Below are positions 1-5,927 of a stretch of 29,137 bases of DNA, in pieces. Where the stretch lies: positions 13,146-42,282 of the forward strand of contig MGQS01000127.1 of assembly GCA_001797905.1 (NCBI GenBank), written 5' to 3'. The translations under genes and the position numbers were made by a program. Origin of the DNA: Deltaproteobacteria bacterium RBG_16_54_11. Its GTDB lineage: Bacteria > Desulfobacterota > B13-G15 > RBG-16-54-18. The first letter of the stretch is position 1, and the number at the start of each line of letters is the position of its first letter. The notes below the pieces were generated by a model that made no database searches, was not told the origin of the DNA, and saw only the letters and a program-made list of their open reading frames with translations.

Positions 1-714
1 GAGATTACAGACCCCCGCACCCTGGGGGACGAGATCCGGGTCCCCCGGCCCAAGCGGTTTTTTGAGGGGGCGGATCTGATCATCCCACCACCCCCGCACC
101 CTGAAAGGGTCCAGGTCATACGGGGCCCCAATATCCGGCCGCTGCCGGAGTTCCCCGCCTTGCCCCAGCAGATAGCAGGAGAGGTGCTCATCAAGGTGGG
201 CGATGATATCACCACCGACGCAATCCTGCCGGCGGGCGCGCGGATCCTGCCGCTGCGCTCCAACATCCCCGCCATCGCCGAATTCACCTTTTGCGGGCTT
301 GATCCCTGCTTCGCCGCCAGGGCCAGGGAGAAGGGGGGGGGCATCATCGTGGGTAAGGACAACTATGGACAGGGGTCCAGCCGCGAGCATGCGGCGCTGG
401 CGCCGCGGTACCTGGGGGTGAGGGCGGTGGTTGCCGTCAGCTTCGCCCGCATCCACCTGGCCAACCTGATCAATTTCGGGGTCGTCCCCCTCCTGTTCGT
501 GAGCCCGGAGGATTATGAGCGGATCGATCAAGGGGATCAGGTCAGGATCCAGTGGAATGATTTGATTGGTGAGATCCTGCTCCAGGATGAGACCAAGGGG
601 CAGACCATTCCCCTGACCCATCGCCTCCGCCCCCGGGAGATCGCAATTCTCCGGGCAGGCGGCGTCCTCAACCTGGTCAAGGAGGAGGGGGATGCATCGC
701 AACGGCGTCGATAG
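1..714 (+). CDS. aconitate hydratase, C-terminal part (cut by window edge)
   Basis: The frame is open from base 1, so the gene begins upstream; 237 residues are visible. This part is the C-terminal swivel domain of an aconitase-family hydratase, which interconverts citrate and isocitrate in the cytoplasm using a 4Fe-4S cluster bound by the missing N-terminal part. The segment VGDDITTDAILPAG, the run RILPLRSNIPAIAEF and the substrate-binding motif GQGSSREHAA (around residues 124-133 of the visible part) are typical. The wording resembles the short Aquifex-type aconitase found in many Desulfobacterota. 3-isopropylmalate dehydratase is less likely because its small subunit is normally a separate protein. 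The next gene starts 11 bp after the stop, so the two are probably co-transcribed. Confidence 0.9.
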   Translation, partial: EITDPRTLGDEIRVPRPKRFFEGADLIIPPPPHPERVQVIRGPNIRPLPEFPALPQQIAGEVLIKVGDDITTDAILPAGARILPLRSNIPAIAEFTFCGLDPCFAARAREKGGGIIVGKDNYGQGSSREHAALAPRYLGVRAVVAVSFARIHLANLINFGVVPLLFVSPEDYERIDQGDQVRIQWNDLIGEILLQDETKGQTIPLTHRLRPREIAILRAGGVLNLVKEEGDASQRRR

Positions 715-725
715 ATCGCAAGAAG

Positions 726-1658
726 GTGTCCCCCACTGTCATCCGTTTAGGGATTAGCTCCTGCCTGCTCGGGGAGCAGGTCCGCTGGGACGGCGGGCAC
801 AAGCTGGATCAATGGCTTGCCGATCAGCTGGGGAGGTTTGTCCGGTATTACCCTGTTTGTCCTGAGGTGGGATGCGGGTTCGGGGTCCCCCGGGAGCCCC
901 TCTGCCTGGCGGGTGATTCCCAGGCCCCCCGGCTCATCACCTCGCGCACCAAGCAGGATCATACCGCACGTATGCTCCACTGGGCGCGCCGGCGGGTGAG
1001 GGAGCTGGAAGGGGCGGAGCTGTGCGGCTTTATCTTTAAGGGGAAATCGCCGAGTTGCGGCACGGAGCGGGTGCGGGTCTACAACGCCAAGGGGGTGGGC
1101 ATCTTCGCCAGGGTTTTTATGGAATATTTCCCGCTCATCCCGGTTGAGGATGACGGATGCCTCCATGATCCTCAGTTCCGTGAAAACTTCATCGAGCGTG
1201 TCTTCGTCATGAAACGGTGGCGGGATGCCTTGCGGCGATACAGGCGGAGCGGCGGCGACCTGGTGCGATTTCACACCGGGCACAAGCTGTTGATCCTCTC
1301 CCATAGCCCCCGGCATCACCGGATCATGGGGCATCTCGTGGCCCAGGCCACGCCGATCAACGCGCTCTATGACGAGTATCAAAGACTGCTCATGGAGGCC
1401 TTGCGCCTCAAGGCCACGCCGGCGAAACATGTCCGTGTCCTGCAGCACATCATAAAGCATTGCGAAAAGCAGCTCTCCCCCGATGCCAAGGGGGAGTTGC
1501 TTGAGATCGTCGACTACTATCGCCAGGGGCATGTCCCCCTCCTCGTTCCAATAACCCTCATCAATCACTACGTACGCCTCTACGATCTCGCCTACCTCAA
1601 GGAACAGCACTACCTGCACCCCCCGAGGTTGCAACTCCAGGTGAGCGGCCTCCTCTAA
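726..1658 (+). CDS. DUF523 and DUF1722 domain protein (YbgA-like)
   Basis: This 310-residue protein has two known domains of unclear biochemical role. Residues 1-150 are DUF523, with conserved cysteines in GISSCLLG, CPEVGCGFGVPREP and KGKSPSCG. Residues about 185-300 are DUF1722 (YbgA-like), which begins around FHTGHKLLILSHSP. The length matches the two-domain form. The likely start is the GTG at 726, because no ATG in this frame lies near the 5' end; the ribosome site AGAAGG is very close to it, so the exact start is uncertain. It follows the aconitase gene by 11 bp and probably shares its transcript. Some family members have been linked to thiouracil desulfuration or DNA repair, but nothing here decides the function. 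Confidence 0.88.
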   Translation: MSPTVIRLGISSCLLGEQVRWDGGHKLDQWLADQLGRFVRYYPVCPEVGCGFGVPREPLCLAGDSQAPRLITSRTKQDHTARMLHWARRRVRELEGAELCGFIFKGKSPSCGTERVRVYNAKGVGIFARVFMEYFPLIPVEDDGCLHDPQFRENFIERVFVMKRWRDALRRYRRSGGDLVRFHTGHKLLILSHSPRHHRIMGHLVAQATPINALYDEYQRLLMEALRLKATPAKHVRVLQHIIKHCEKQLSPDAKGELLEIVDYYRQGHVPLLVPITLINHYVRLYDLAYLKEQHYLHPPRLQLQVSGLL

Positions 1659-1803
1659 ACTGTCAGCTACCAGCGCATCCGTTATGCTCCAGGTTATTGC
1701 CTCTCGAGTATGTCCCAGGACGCCTTGCGCAAAGGCGCGGCGAGGTCCTATAAGGGGCAGAGGGGATTGATCAGGGCGCGGGCGCCGATTATGCCAAAAA
1801 TGA
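1659..1803. other. intergenic stretch with no gene seen
   Basis: Together with the regulatory elements that follow, about 310 bp separate the DUF523/DUF1722 gene from the next ORF. A long open frame on the minus strand crosses this area and the upstream gene, but it lies antisense to a clear coding region and I treat it as a shadow. I see no strong terminator hairpin in the first 145 bp. Confidence 0.5.
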
Positions 1804-1818
1804 TGACAAAAATTGTCA
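1804..1818. promoter_or_regulatory. perfect palindrome, candidate enhancer site for a sigma-54 activator (copy 1)
   Basis: The sequence is TGACAAAAATTGTCA, a perfect inverted repeat of TGACAA around AAA. The same 15 bases recur at 5331-5345. In both places a sigma-54-like promoter follows: here the site centre (1811) is 92 bp before the -12 GC. This distance is usual for upstream activator sites of bacterial enhancer-binding proteins. A repressor operator is the alternative. The identity of the binding protein is unknown. Confidence 0.6.
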
Positions 1819-1889
1819 CTATCATCACCTTCCCCCTTCTTGTTGTAATAAAAACCCTTTAATATTAAATAGTTAATATCTTGGCATCT

Positions 1890-1905
1890 TAGCACGCTTC
1901 TTGCA
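1890..1905 (+). promoter_or_regulatory. sigma-54-type promoter (-24/-12), copy 1
   Basis: The sequence TAGCACGCTTCTTGCA fits the sigma-54 consensus TGGCACG-N4-TTGCA, except that the first G of the -24 GG is A. The AG-N10-GC spacing is exact (AG 1891-1892, GC 1903-1904). Transcription would start near 1916, 55 bp before the small ORF at 1971. Confidence 0.62.
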
Positions 1906-1970
1906 CAATTATTGGCATGAAGATACGGAAATCCATAGAAAAACATAACTATCGGCAAGGAGGTGCTGTC

Positions 1971-2081
1971 ATGATCCGCAAAGAGCAATTTAAGGTTACT
2001 GCCATTGATGTCTACAGGGGCGCCATATTGGGGTTGATGGGCGTATTCTATGTGTTCCTGGCCTTCTTGATGTTCATATAA
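1971..2081 (+). CDS. 36-residue membrane microprotein
   Basis: The ORF encodes 36 residues. It starts with a charged segment (MIRKEQFK) and ends in one hydrophobic segment of about 20 residues (roughly 17-36, GAILGLMGVFYVFLAFLMFI), so it should be a single-pass inner-membrane peptide with an N-in or N-out charged tail. A near-perfect ribosome site AAGGAGGTG lies 5 bp before the ATG. A sigma-54-like promoter and a palindrome lie upstream, and a 12-bp-stem hairpin lies downstream at 2159-2195. I do not recognise the family. A second tiny hydrophobic ORF at 5483 has the same kind of upstream region. Expression is not proven, but the quality of the translation and promoter signals argues that it is real. 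Confidence 0.6.
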   Translation: MIRKEQFKVTAIDVYRGAILGLMGVFYVFLAFLMFI

Positions 2082-2158
2082 GGTGTGAGCGCCGCTCGGG
2101 CGCGGAGCGTTGCCCCTGGTAACGGGGGCCGCCCTCCGCTGCCCGTGAACCTGATATC

Positions 2159-2195
2159 CCCCCTATAGTCCCGCCGCTGGTGTGACTACAGGGGG
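2159..2195 (+). terminator. hairpin downstream of the microprotein, REP-like or terminator
   Basis: The arms CCCCCTATAGTC and GACTACAGGGGG form a stem of about 12 bp with one mismatch and a 13-nt loop. A weak T-rich tail (GACAGTTTTATG) follows. The GGGGACAG-type edge resembles hairpins elsewhere in the window, so it may be a dispersed palindromic repeat that also ends the 1971 transcript. Confidence 0.45.
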
Positions 2196-2226
2196 GACAG
2201 TTTTATGACGAAAGGGGGCAGGCGGT

Positions 2227-2502
2227 ATGAAGGGGGGAAACGGGGAATATGCCCTCAGGTGGGATTACTTGATGTCCGGTGAAGATAAATGCCATGGCGG
2301 GTTGCCCTCGGCGGCGGAGGCCAAGAAGCGCTTCCACTGGCAGGCCCTGCCCCCCCCCTGCAAAACGCCTCCGGAACAACTCTCGTGGATCTACCTGGTT
2401 ATCCCGCCATGGGCAGGCAAAGATGCTGAGGAAACAGAGGGCTGGCTGACCATCTGCGATAGGTGTAAGCTGCAGATCGATTTCTTTGCGAAGAGCGATT
2501 GA
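2227..2502 (+). CDS. small hypothetical protein, 91 residues
   Basis: The ORF encodes a soluble, Trp- and Cys-containing protein of 91 residues with no family I recognise. Its ribosome site is modest (AGGGGGCA before the ATG). The best evidence that it is coding comes from the tandem copy: bases 2359 onward reappear at 3494 onward. Over about 30 aligned codons I count eight synonymous third-position changes and only five amino-acid changes, with no indel through GWL. The conserved core reads WIYLVIPPWA followed by EGWL. The second copy lacks the first 44 codons. Confidence 0.5.
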   Translation: MKGGNGEYALRWDYLMSGEDKCHGGLPSAAEAKKRFHWQALPPPCKTPPEQLSWIYLVIPPWAGKDAEETEGWLTICDRCKLQIDFFAKSD

Positions 2503-2690
2503 AGGGCACGATAAAGGGTTGTACAGGGGCGCGCTGTGCCTTGATCCTGGTGGCCGATATATACCTGTTAGCGGGGGACAAAAAGGTGCGCCTTGCTGTA
2601 TCATCCCACTTGTGGGGACCTGCCATCCACTAATCCCCGTAAGAGACAGGGGCGTGTTGTAATCCATATCCCGATACCATTTTAAAACGC

Positions 2691-2719
2691 TTGACAAGCA
2701 GCATCGAATTACGTACCAT
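2691..2719 (+). promoter_or_regulatory. sigma-70-type promoter of the first secreted-protein gene
   Basis: A consensus -35 TTGACA (2691-2696) is separated by 17 bp from the -10 TACCAT (2714-2719). Transcription would start near 2726, giving a leader of about 80 nt. The same arrangement, with the same flanking CGCTTGACAA, stands before the paralogue at 3954. The 2503-2690 stretch upstream shows no further gene. Confidence 0.72.
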
Positions 2720-2807
2720 CGGCTCACAAACGGCGGCTTCACATCACGATTTTTTTATCATGACGGCGGGCGCTGAAATACCAGGCAAAAAGACAGGAGG
2801 TACAAAG

Positions 2808-3329
2808 ATGAAGAGCAGATGGAGTTTGGCGGCATTAATGATTCTGGGAGGGCTAGTGGCGGTGTCATTGGCACTTTCCCCGTCGGCGGCATTGGCGAAA
2901 GAGTTCAAATATGCCGGGCCACCTGCCTTCACCGTCACCTATCCGGATACATGGACGCAGCAGTCCGCAAACCCCAACAAGGAGATATTTCTAGAGACAA
3001 AACAGTCGGGCGCCCTACCCACTATGGAGATTGGCTGCTTTAATCCCCCCGCGGGCACGACTGTGGCGAACCTCGGGGCACTGCACAAAAAGAGGATAAC
3101 AAAGATATATGCGACGATTGTTACCGTCACCTCGGATAAGCCGGCAACCCTGAAGGATGGGACCCCGTGCAATGAAGTAATCTTGACATGGATGTATGAG
3201 GGGTGGCTGAATTTGCAGACTAACATTGTGTCGACCATAAAGGACGGCAAGGTAGTATATGTGTCGGTCAGCCAAGACCCGGGTGCGCCCCTGTGGGATG
3301 CTGGCCGCAGCCTGACGCTTAAAAAATAA
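2808..3329 (+). CDS. secreted protein of unknown function, paralogue 1
   Basis: The protein has 173 residues. The start is the ATG at 2808, preceded by the ribosome site CAGGAGG; an upstream extension of the frame would overlap the promoter. The N-terminus is a classical Sec signal peptide: MKSRW, a hydrophobic core of about 20 residues, then cleavage probably after ALA in PSAALAKEF. The mature part contains YAGPPAFTVTYPDTW, TLKDGTP and DPGAPLWDA. TVTYPDTW followed by TLKDGTP and a late YVSVSQ strand recalls the PsbP/DUF1795-like fold of small exported proteins, but this is a weak impression. It should be periplasmic, or extracellular if further exported. The paralogue at 4075 shares the same signal peptide style, core motifs and C-terminal SLT.KK. 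Confidence 0.85.
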   Translation: MKSRWSLAALMILGGLVAVSLALSPSAALAKEFKYAGPPAFTVTYPDTWTQQSANPNKEIFLETKQSGALPTMEIGCFNPPAGTTVANLGALHKKRITKIYATIVTVTSDKPATLKDGTPCNEVILTWMYEGWLNLQTNIVSTIKDGKVVYVSVSQDPGAPLWDAGRSLTLKK

Positions 3330-3367
3330 GGGATTAAGACGACCAACGGTATAATGGAATCAGCCAT

Positions 3368-3407
3368 TGAGGGCCTGTTGAAAAGCACCTTTTTCAACAG
3401 GCCCTCA
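3368..3407 (+). terminator. long hairpin after paralogue 1
   Basis: The arms TGAGGGCCTGTTGAAAA and TTTTTCAACAGGCCCTCA form a perfect stem of about 17 bp around GCACC. It lies 38 bp after the stop of the 2808 gene. No strong T-tract follows, so it may act as a 3'-end stabiliser or a dispersed palindrome as much as an intrinsic terminator. An almost identical copy is at 4645-4688. Confidence 0.6.
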
Positions 3408-3429
3408 GTGTTTTCCCGATGCAAGGAAG

Positions 3430-3458
3430 GGGACCAGGGGGTCCCTTTGTGTTTTGCG
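3430..3458 (+). terminator. second hairpin with T-rich tail after paralogue 1
   Basis: The stem GGGACC-AGGG-GGTCCC (3430-3445) is followed by TTTGTGTTTTG. The same hairpin and tail recur at 4783-4798. Conservation of both after divergence of the units suggests that the tail hairpin is the real transcription end. Confidence 0.5.
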
Positions 3459-3475
3459 TAAAACCATGAGAATGA

Positions 3476-3664
3476 GGGTGTCCGCGAATCCTTTGCAAAA
3501 CGCCGCCGGAAGAGTTCTCATGGATCTATCTAGTTATTCCGCCATGGGCAAGCAAGGACGTGGAGGAGATAGAGGGCTGGCTGATACAGATCGATGTCCT
3601 TGCGGGAAAGACAGTGAAGGGTACGATGGCGCGTTGCAGGGAGGGGAGAAAAGGTGCGCCGTGA
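3476..3664 (+). pseudogene. 5'-truncated copy of the 91-residue small ORF
   Basis: From TGC at 3494 the frame reads CKTPPEEFSWIYLVIPPWA and then SKDVEEIEGWL, which matches residues 45-74 of the ORF at 2227. The frame is closed upstream by a TGA at 3473 and has no start codon between that stop and the homologous part. The first half was lost at the tandem-duplication junction. The frame then continues with unrelated residues to a TGA at 3662-3664. Confidence 0.6.
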
Positions 3665-3832
3665 TCCCCTGTGGTCCTGGTACCACGGAAAGACGGGGAC
3701 TGGCGGCTGCGTCAACCCTCACCTGATATCCAATAACCCCCAGAATGAGTCAACACCCTTGTTTTAATCCATATCCGGTTACCATTATGGTCGCAGTGCC
3801 AGCTAAACCTTTTTATATGCATGGTGTCTAAT
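3665..3832. other. intergenic stretch of the second duplication unit
   Basis: This stretch joins the truncated small ORF to the sigma factor relic. Its start (AAAAGGTGCGCC and following) and the TTTTAATCCATATCC stretch match parts of unit 1 (around 2580-2670), so it is duplicated non-coding DNA. I see no intact gene in it. Confidence 0.5.
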
Positions 3833-3948
3833 ATGATAGAGCCAACCATGGGAGGCAAGGACCACGCACTAGTGGAGCAGGCCCTGGCAGGCGACAAGGG
3901 GCCTTTGAGGACCAGGTCAGGAGATATGAAAAGCCGATCTATTTTTAA
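3833..3948 (+). pseudogene. relic of an ECF sigma factor (region 2 N-terminus, frameshifted)
   Basis: From the ATG at 3833 the frame reads GGKDHALVEQALAGDKG. After a one-base shift at about 3900 it continues in the next frame as AFEDQVRRYEKPIYF and stops at TAA 3946-3948. Joined, this is the typical start of sigma-70 region 2.1-2.2 of extracytoplasmic-function sigma factors (pattern D..LV..AL.GD..AFE.LV.RYE.PIYN). The rest of the gene is missing; the end abuts the promoter of the next gene. Unit 1 lacks this segment: ACCAT runs directly into TTTTAAAACGC there. It is a dead fragment and gives no regulatory function. Confidence 0.62.
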
Positions 3949-3953
3949 AACGC

Positions 3954-3982
3954 TTGACAAACAAGGTCGAATTGCGTAGAAT
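3954..3982 (+). promoter_or_regulatory. sigma-70-type promoter of the second secreted-protein gene
   Basis: The -35 TTGACA (3954-3959) and the -10 TAGAAT (3977-3982) are 17 bp apart. The spacer keeps GGTCGAATTGCG, close to the CATCGAATTACG of the unit 1 promoter. The -10 is nearer the consensus than in unit 1, so this copy may be the stronger one. Confidence 0.72.
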
Positions 3983-4074
3983 TCTCTCCACATAAACAGC
4001 GCCTTCTTATCATGGGTTTTTTATCATGGGCGGAGACGCTGAAATACTATGAAGAAAGATGGGAGGGTACAAAA

Positions 4075-4608
4075 ATGAAGAACAGATGGAGCATCGCGGC
4101 ATTATTGGTTCTGGCAGGGGTATTGGCGGTGACAGTGGCACTCGCGCCGTCGGCGGCGCTGGCGAAGGAGTACAAATATGCCGGGCCACCTGCCTTCACC
4201 GTAACCTATCCAGGTTTGTATGCGCAGGATCCCGAAAACCCCAACAAGGTATTGTTCCGGACAAAACAGGATGGCAGCCTCCCCATTATGGAGATTAACT
4301 GCCTCGATCCCGTAGGCGCGGACGGGACGACGAAGGTTACCATGGCGAACGTGGTGAAAGAGTACGCAAAGAAGATAGAGAAGTCACAGCAGACGCAGGT
4401 TACCGTCGCCTCGCAAAATCCGATAACCCTGAAGGACGGTACCCCGGCGGTCGAAGGGGTATGTACCTGGCTGTATCAGGGGTTTCTGAATCTGCAGAGC
4501 AGCGTCGTGACGACTATAAAGGATGGCAAGTGGGTATATGTGGTGATTCACCAGAACCCCGGCGCTCCCATGTGGGATGCTCCCAAAAGCCTGACCTTTA
4601 AAAAATAA
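4075..4608 (+). CDS. secreted protein of unknown function, paralogue 2
   Basis: The protein has 177 residues and is the tandem paralogue of the 2808 gene. The start is the ATG at 4075, with GGGAGGGT before it. The Sec signal peptide ends at PSAALAKEY, with cleavage likely after ALA. Mature-part motifs shared with paralogue 1 are YAGPPAFTVTYP, TLKDGTP, TTIKDGKWVYV and NPGAPMWDAPKSLTFKK. It has a few extra residues in the middle (DPVGADGTTKVTMANV). Both copies keep an intact frame, signal peptide and promoter, so both are probably used. No function can be assigned. Confidence 0.86.
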   Translation: MKNRWSIAALLVLAGVLAVTVALAPSAALAKEYKYAGPPAFTVTYPGLYAQDPENPNKVLFRTKQDGSLPIMEINCLDPVGADGTTKVTMANVVKEYAKKIEKSQQTQVTVASQNPITLKDGTPAVEGVCTWLYQGFLNLQSSVVTTIKDGKWVYVVIHQNPGAPMWDAPKSLTFKK

Positions 4609-4644
4609 GGGAATAAGACGATCAACGGTATAATGGAGTCAGCC

Positions 4645-4688
4645 ATTGAGGGCCTGTTGAAAAGCACCTTTTTCAACAGGCCCTCAAT
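4645..4688 (+). terminator. long hairpin after paralogue 2
   Basis: The arms ATTGAGGGCCTGTTGAAAA and TTTTTCAACAGGCCCTCAAT form a perfect stem of about 19 bp around GCACC, longer than the copy in unit 1. The 35 bp between the stop codon and the hairpin are also nearly identical in the two units. Confidence 0.6.
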
Positions 4689-4782
4689 ACTTATCCGGAT
4701 GTAAAACTTACGAGATTCTATCTCAGGGGATAGGGATGCCCACTCAGGGTAAGGGGGGGAGGAGGCTCAAGGGCGCAAGGCA

Positions 4783-4810
4783 GGGACCAGGGGGTCCCAT
4801 TTGTTTTGCG
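4783..4810 (+). terminator. second hairpin with T-rich tail after paralogue 2
   Basis: The stem GGGACC-AGGG-GGTCCC is followed by ATTTGTTTTGCG. It matches the hairpin at 3430-3445. It is followed by the last remnant of the duplicated unit, which ends near 4850. Confidence 0.48.
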
Positions 4811-4875
4811 TAAAGCCCTGGGCATGAGGGTGGTTGTAGCGAATCCATTACAGTGACGCCAGGGGGGAGGGGGGA

Positions 4876-5301
4876 ATGACGTGGACCTATAAAGAAGAAT
4901 CCCGGCGATGGCTCGTGCAGGCACAGGATGAGTTTGCCGATGCAGACGAGCTGAGAAGGCGCAATCGGTTCTACCTGGCCCTGTTTCACTTCCAGCAGGC
5001 AGCGGAGAAGGCCTTAAAGGCATATCTCTATCTGACGATGCGATCCAGGGAGGAGGTCTTCACCACTCATTCCCTCGAAGACCTGTTGCAGAAGGTGCGT
5101 GCCCTGGACCGGGATTTTAGGGGGGTCAAGGCAGCGAAAAAGCTCGATGAGTACGCCATCCGGTCGCGCTATCCCGACAGCCTGCCCGGCAGAATACCCT
5201 CGCGGTACTTCGACGATCCCGAGGAGGCCGAGGAGGCCATGCGCCTCGCCAAGGGGGTGGTCGAGCTGGTGGAGCGAAAGATAGAGGAGATAGCCCCATG
5301 A
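4876..5301 (+). CDS. HEPN domain protein without a visible nucleotidyltransferase partner
   Basis: This 141-residue, mostly helical protein fits the HEPN family: RWLVQAQDEFADADEL near the N-terminus, YLALFHFQQAAEKALKAYL at about 33-51, then TTHSLEDLLQKVR and the downstream RSRYPD. HEPN proteins of this type are often the RNase or regulatory half of a toxin-antitoxin or abortive-infection pair with a MNT nucleotidyltransferase. None is visible on either side: upstream is the duplicated unit and downstream is a sigma-54-like cassette. The start ATG at 4876 has a purine-rich ribosome site (AGGGGGGAGGGGGGA). It may be an orphan left by rearrangement, or a stand-alone HEPN protein. Confidence 0.82.
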   Translation: MTWTYKEESRRWLVQAQDEFADADELRRRNRFYLALFHFQQAAEKALKAYLYLTMRSREEVFTTHSLEDLLQKVRALDRDFRGVKAAKKLDEYAIRSRYPDSLPGRIPSRYFDDPEEAEEAMRLAKGVVELVERKIEEIAP

Positions 5302-5328
5302 TTGACAAGTGAGGATAGCGGCGCCATC

Positions 5329-5347
5329 AGTGACAAAAATTGTCACT
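5329..5347. promoter_or_regulatory. perfect palindrome, candidate enhancer site (copy 2)
   Basis: AGTGACAAAAATTGTCACT is a 19-bp perfect palindrome whose central 15 bases equal copy 1 at 1804-1818. Its centre (5338) is 93 bp before the -12 GC of the following promoter, against 92 bp in copy 1. The motif ATAAAAACCCT follows downstream of the palindrome in both places (1848-1858 and 5356-5366), though at a different distance. Confidence 0.6.
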
Positions 5348-5417
5348 CGCCCCGGATAAAAACCCTCTTTTATAACGAAACCATAGCAATTCCAACTAGT
5401 TCCCACGATCCGTTCCC

Positions 5418-5433
5418 GAGCACATTTTTTGCA
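5418..5433 (+). promoter_or_regulatory. sigma-54-type promoter (-24/-12), copy 2
   Basis: GAGCACATTTTTTGCA matches TGGCACG-N4-TTGCA in the GCAC core and the TTGCA box. It has AG rather than GG at -24, as in copy 1. AG (5419-5420) and GC (5431-5432) are exactly 10 bp apart. The expected transcription start is near 5444. Confidence 0.55.
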
Positions 5434-5482
5434 TATACCATGGAGAGGCTGCCAAAGGCATGGCGCCGGAGGAAGGATTCCC

Positions 5483-5563
5483 ATGGCAGAGACCATCGTT
5501 CTCCTTATCATCCTTGTCGCCCTGTGGAGCATTCCCGGGTCAAAAGCTCGGGGACAGGGCTGA
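5483..5563 (+). CDS. 26-residue hydrophobic microprotein
   Basis: The ORF encodes MAETIVLLIILVALWSIPGS and six more residues, a short peptide with a single hydrophobic stretch (about residues 4-16). The ribosome site GGAGGAAGG lies 6 bp before the ATG, and the sigma-54-like promoter is about 50 bp upstream. A one-base shift after SIP would join it to a further open stretch (GQKLGDRAERFGFESLR, on to a TGA near 5663). It could therefore be the start of a longer, broken membrane protein instead of a finished microprotein. No homologue is recognised. Confidence 0.42.
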   Translation: MAETIVLLIILVALWSIPGSKARGQG

Positions 5564-5827
5564 GAGGTTCGGTTTCGAATCGCTGCGCACCAGAAACAGA
5601 GGCTGGCCTTCGCAGCGGCACGGGGGCAGGGGGATCGCCCATGGCCTTTACTTTTGGTGATACATCACGTAAGATAACCATGTTCTGTACCGGCGCCGGT
5701 GGTCGGGGCAGGAGCAGGAAAGGCTGGGAAGAGAAGTGTTATAATCAGTGCGTAACGGCGCGGCCTTGAAGGGGAACAGCACATGAAGCTGAGGGGCGGG
5801 GAGGAGCATAACGGCAAAGTTTTTCCA
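5564..5827. other. leader or non-coding stretch, no clear gene
   Basis: No convincing gene lies between the 5483 microprotein and the terminator at 5828. Open frames here lack ribosome sites or a protein-like composition. A TTATAAT box near 5738 has no matching -35. A 23-codon ORF begins at 5783 but ends inside the terminator and is probably not real. Confidence 0.4.
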
Positions 5828-5852
5828 GGGGCAAAGGTGCCCCCTTTTTTTT
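5828..5852 (+). terminator. intrinsic terminator
   Basis: The stem GGGGCA-AAGG-TGCCCC is followed by C and eight T residues. This is the clearest rho-independent terminator in the window. It would end the transcript started near 5444, so the second sigma-54-type unit would be about 400 nt long. Confidence 0.78.
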
Positions 5853-5927
5853 GATGAAATAAGGCAACTGCTCGATGTTATTCTATCGCAACCGCAAGGG
5901 AAATAATGCAAAGAAAGGCGATTGCTG

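Larger units (their letters stand above)
2359..4850 (+). repeat. tandem duplication of about 1.1-1.4 kb carrying two secreted-protein genes
   Basis: Unit 1 runs from about 2359 to 3490 and unit 2 from about 3491 to 4850. Each holds, in order, the 3' part of the small ORF, a sigma-70-type promoter, a secreted-protein gene, a conserved 3' region, a long hairpin and a second GGGACC hairpin. It ends in a shared stretch with GCGTAAA, ATGAGGGTG and GCGAATCC. The junction is visible near 3490-3494, where GCGAATCC is followed by TTTGCAAAACG. Unit 2 is longer because it contains an ECF sigma factor relic that unit 1 lacks. The paralogues have clearly diverged, so the duplication is not recent. Confidence 0.75.

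Noticed and set aside
747..1988. Long open frame of 413 codons on the minus strand
   Set aside because: It lies antisense to the clear DUF523/DUF1722 gene, has no ribosome site at a likely start, and its residues do not match a known family. GC-rich third positions on the opposite strand explain it.
5302..5769. Open frame of 155 codons between the HEPN gene and the terminator
   Set aside because: It has no usable start signal, covers the palindrome and sigma-54-like promoter, and its residues look random.
5783..5854. 23-codon ORF before the terminator at 5828
   Set aside because: Its end lies inside the terminator hairpin and the ribosome site is poor.
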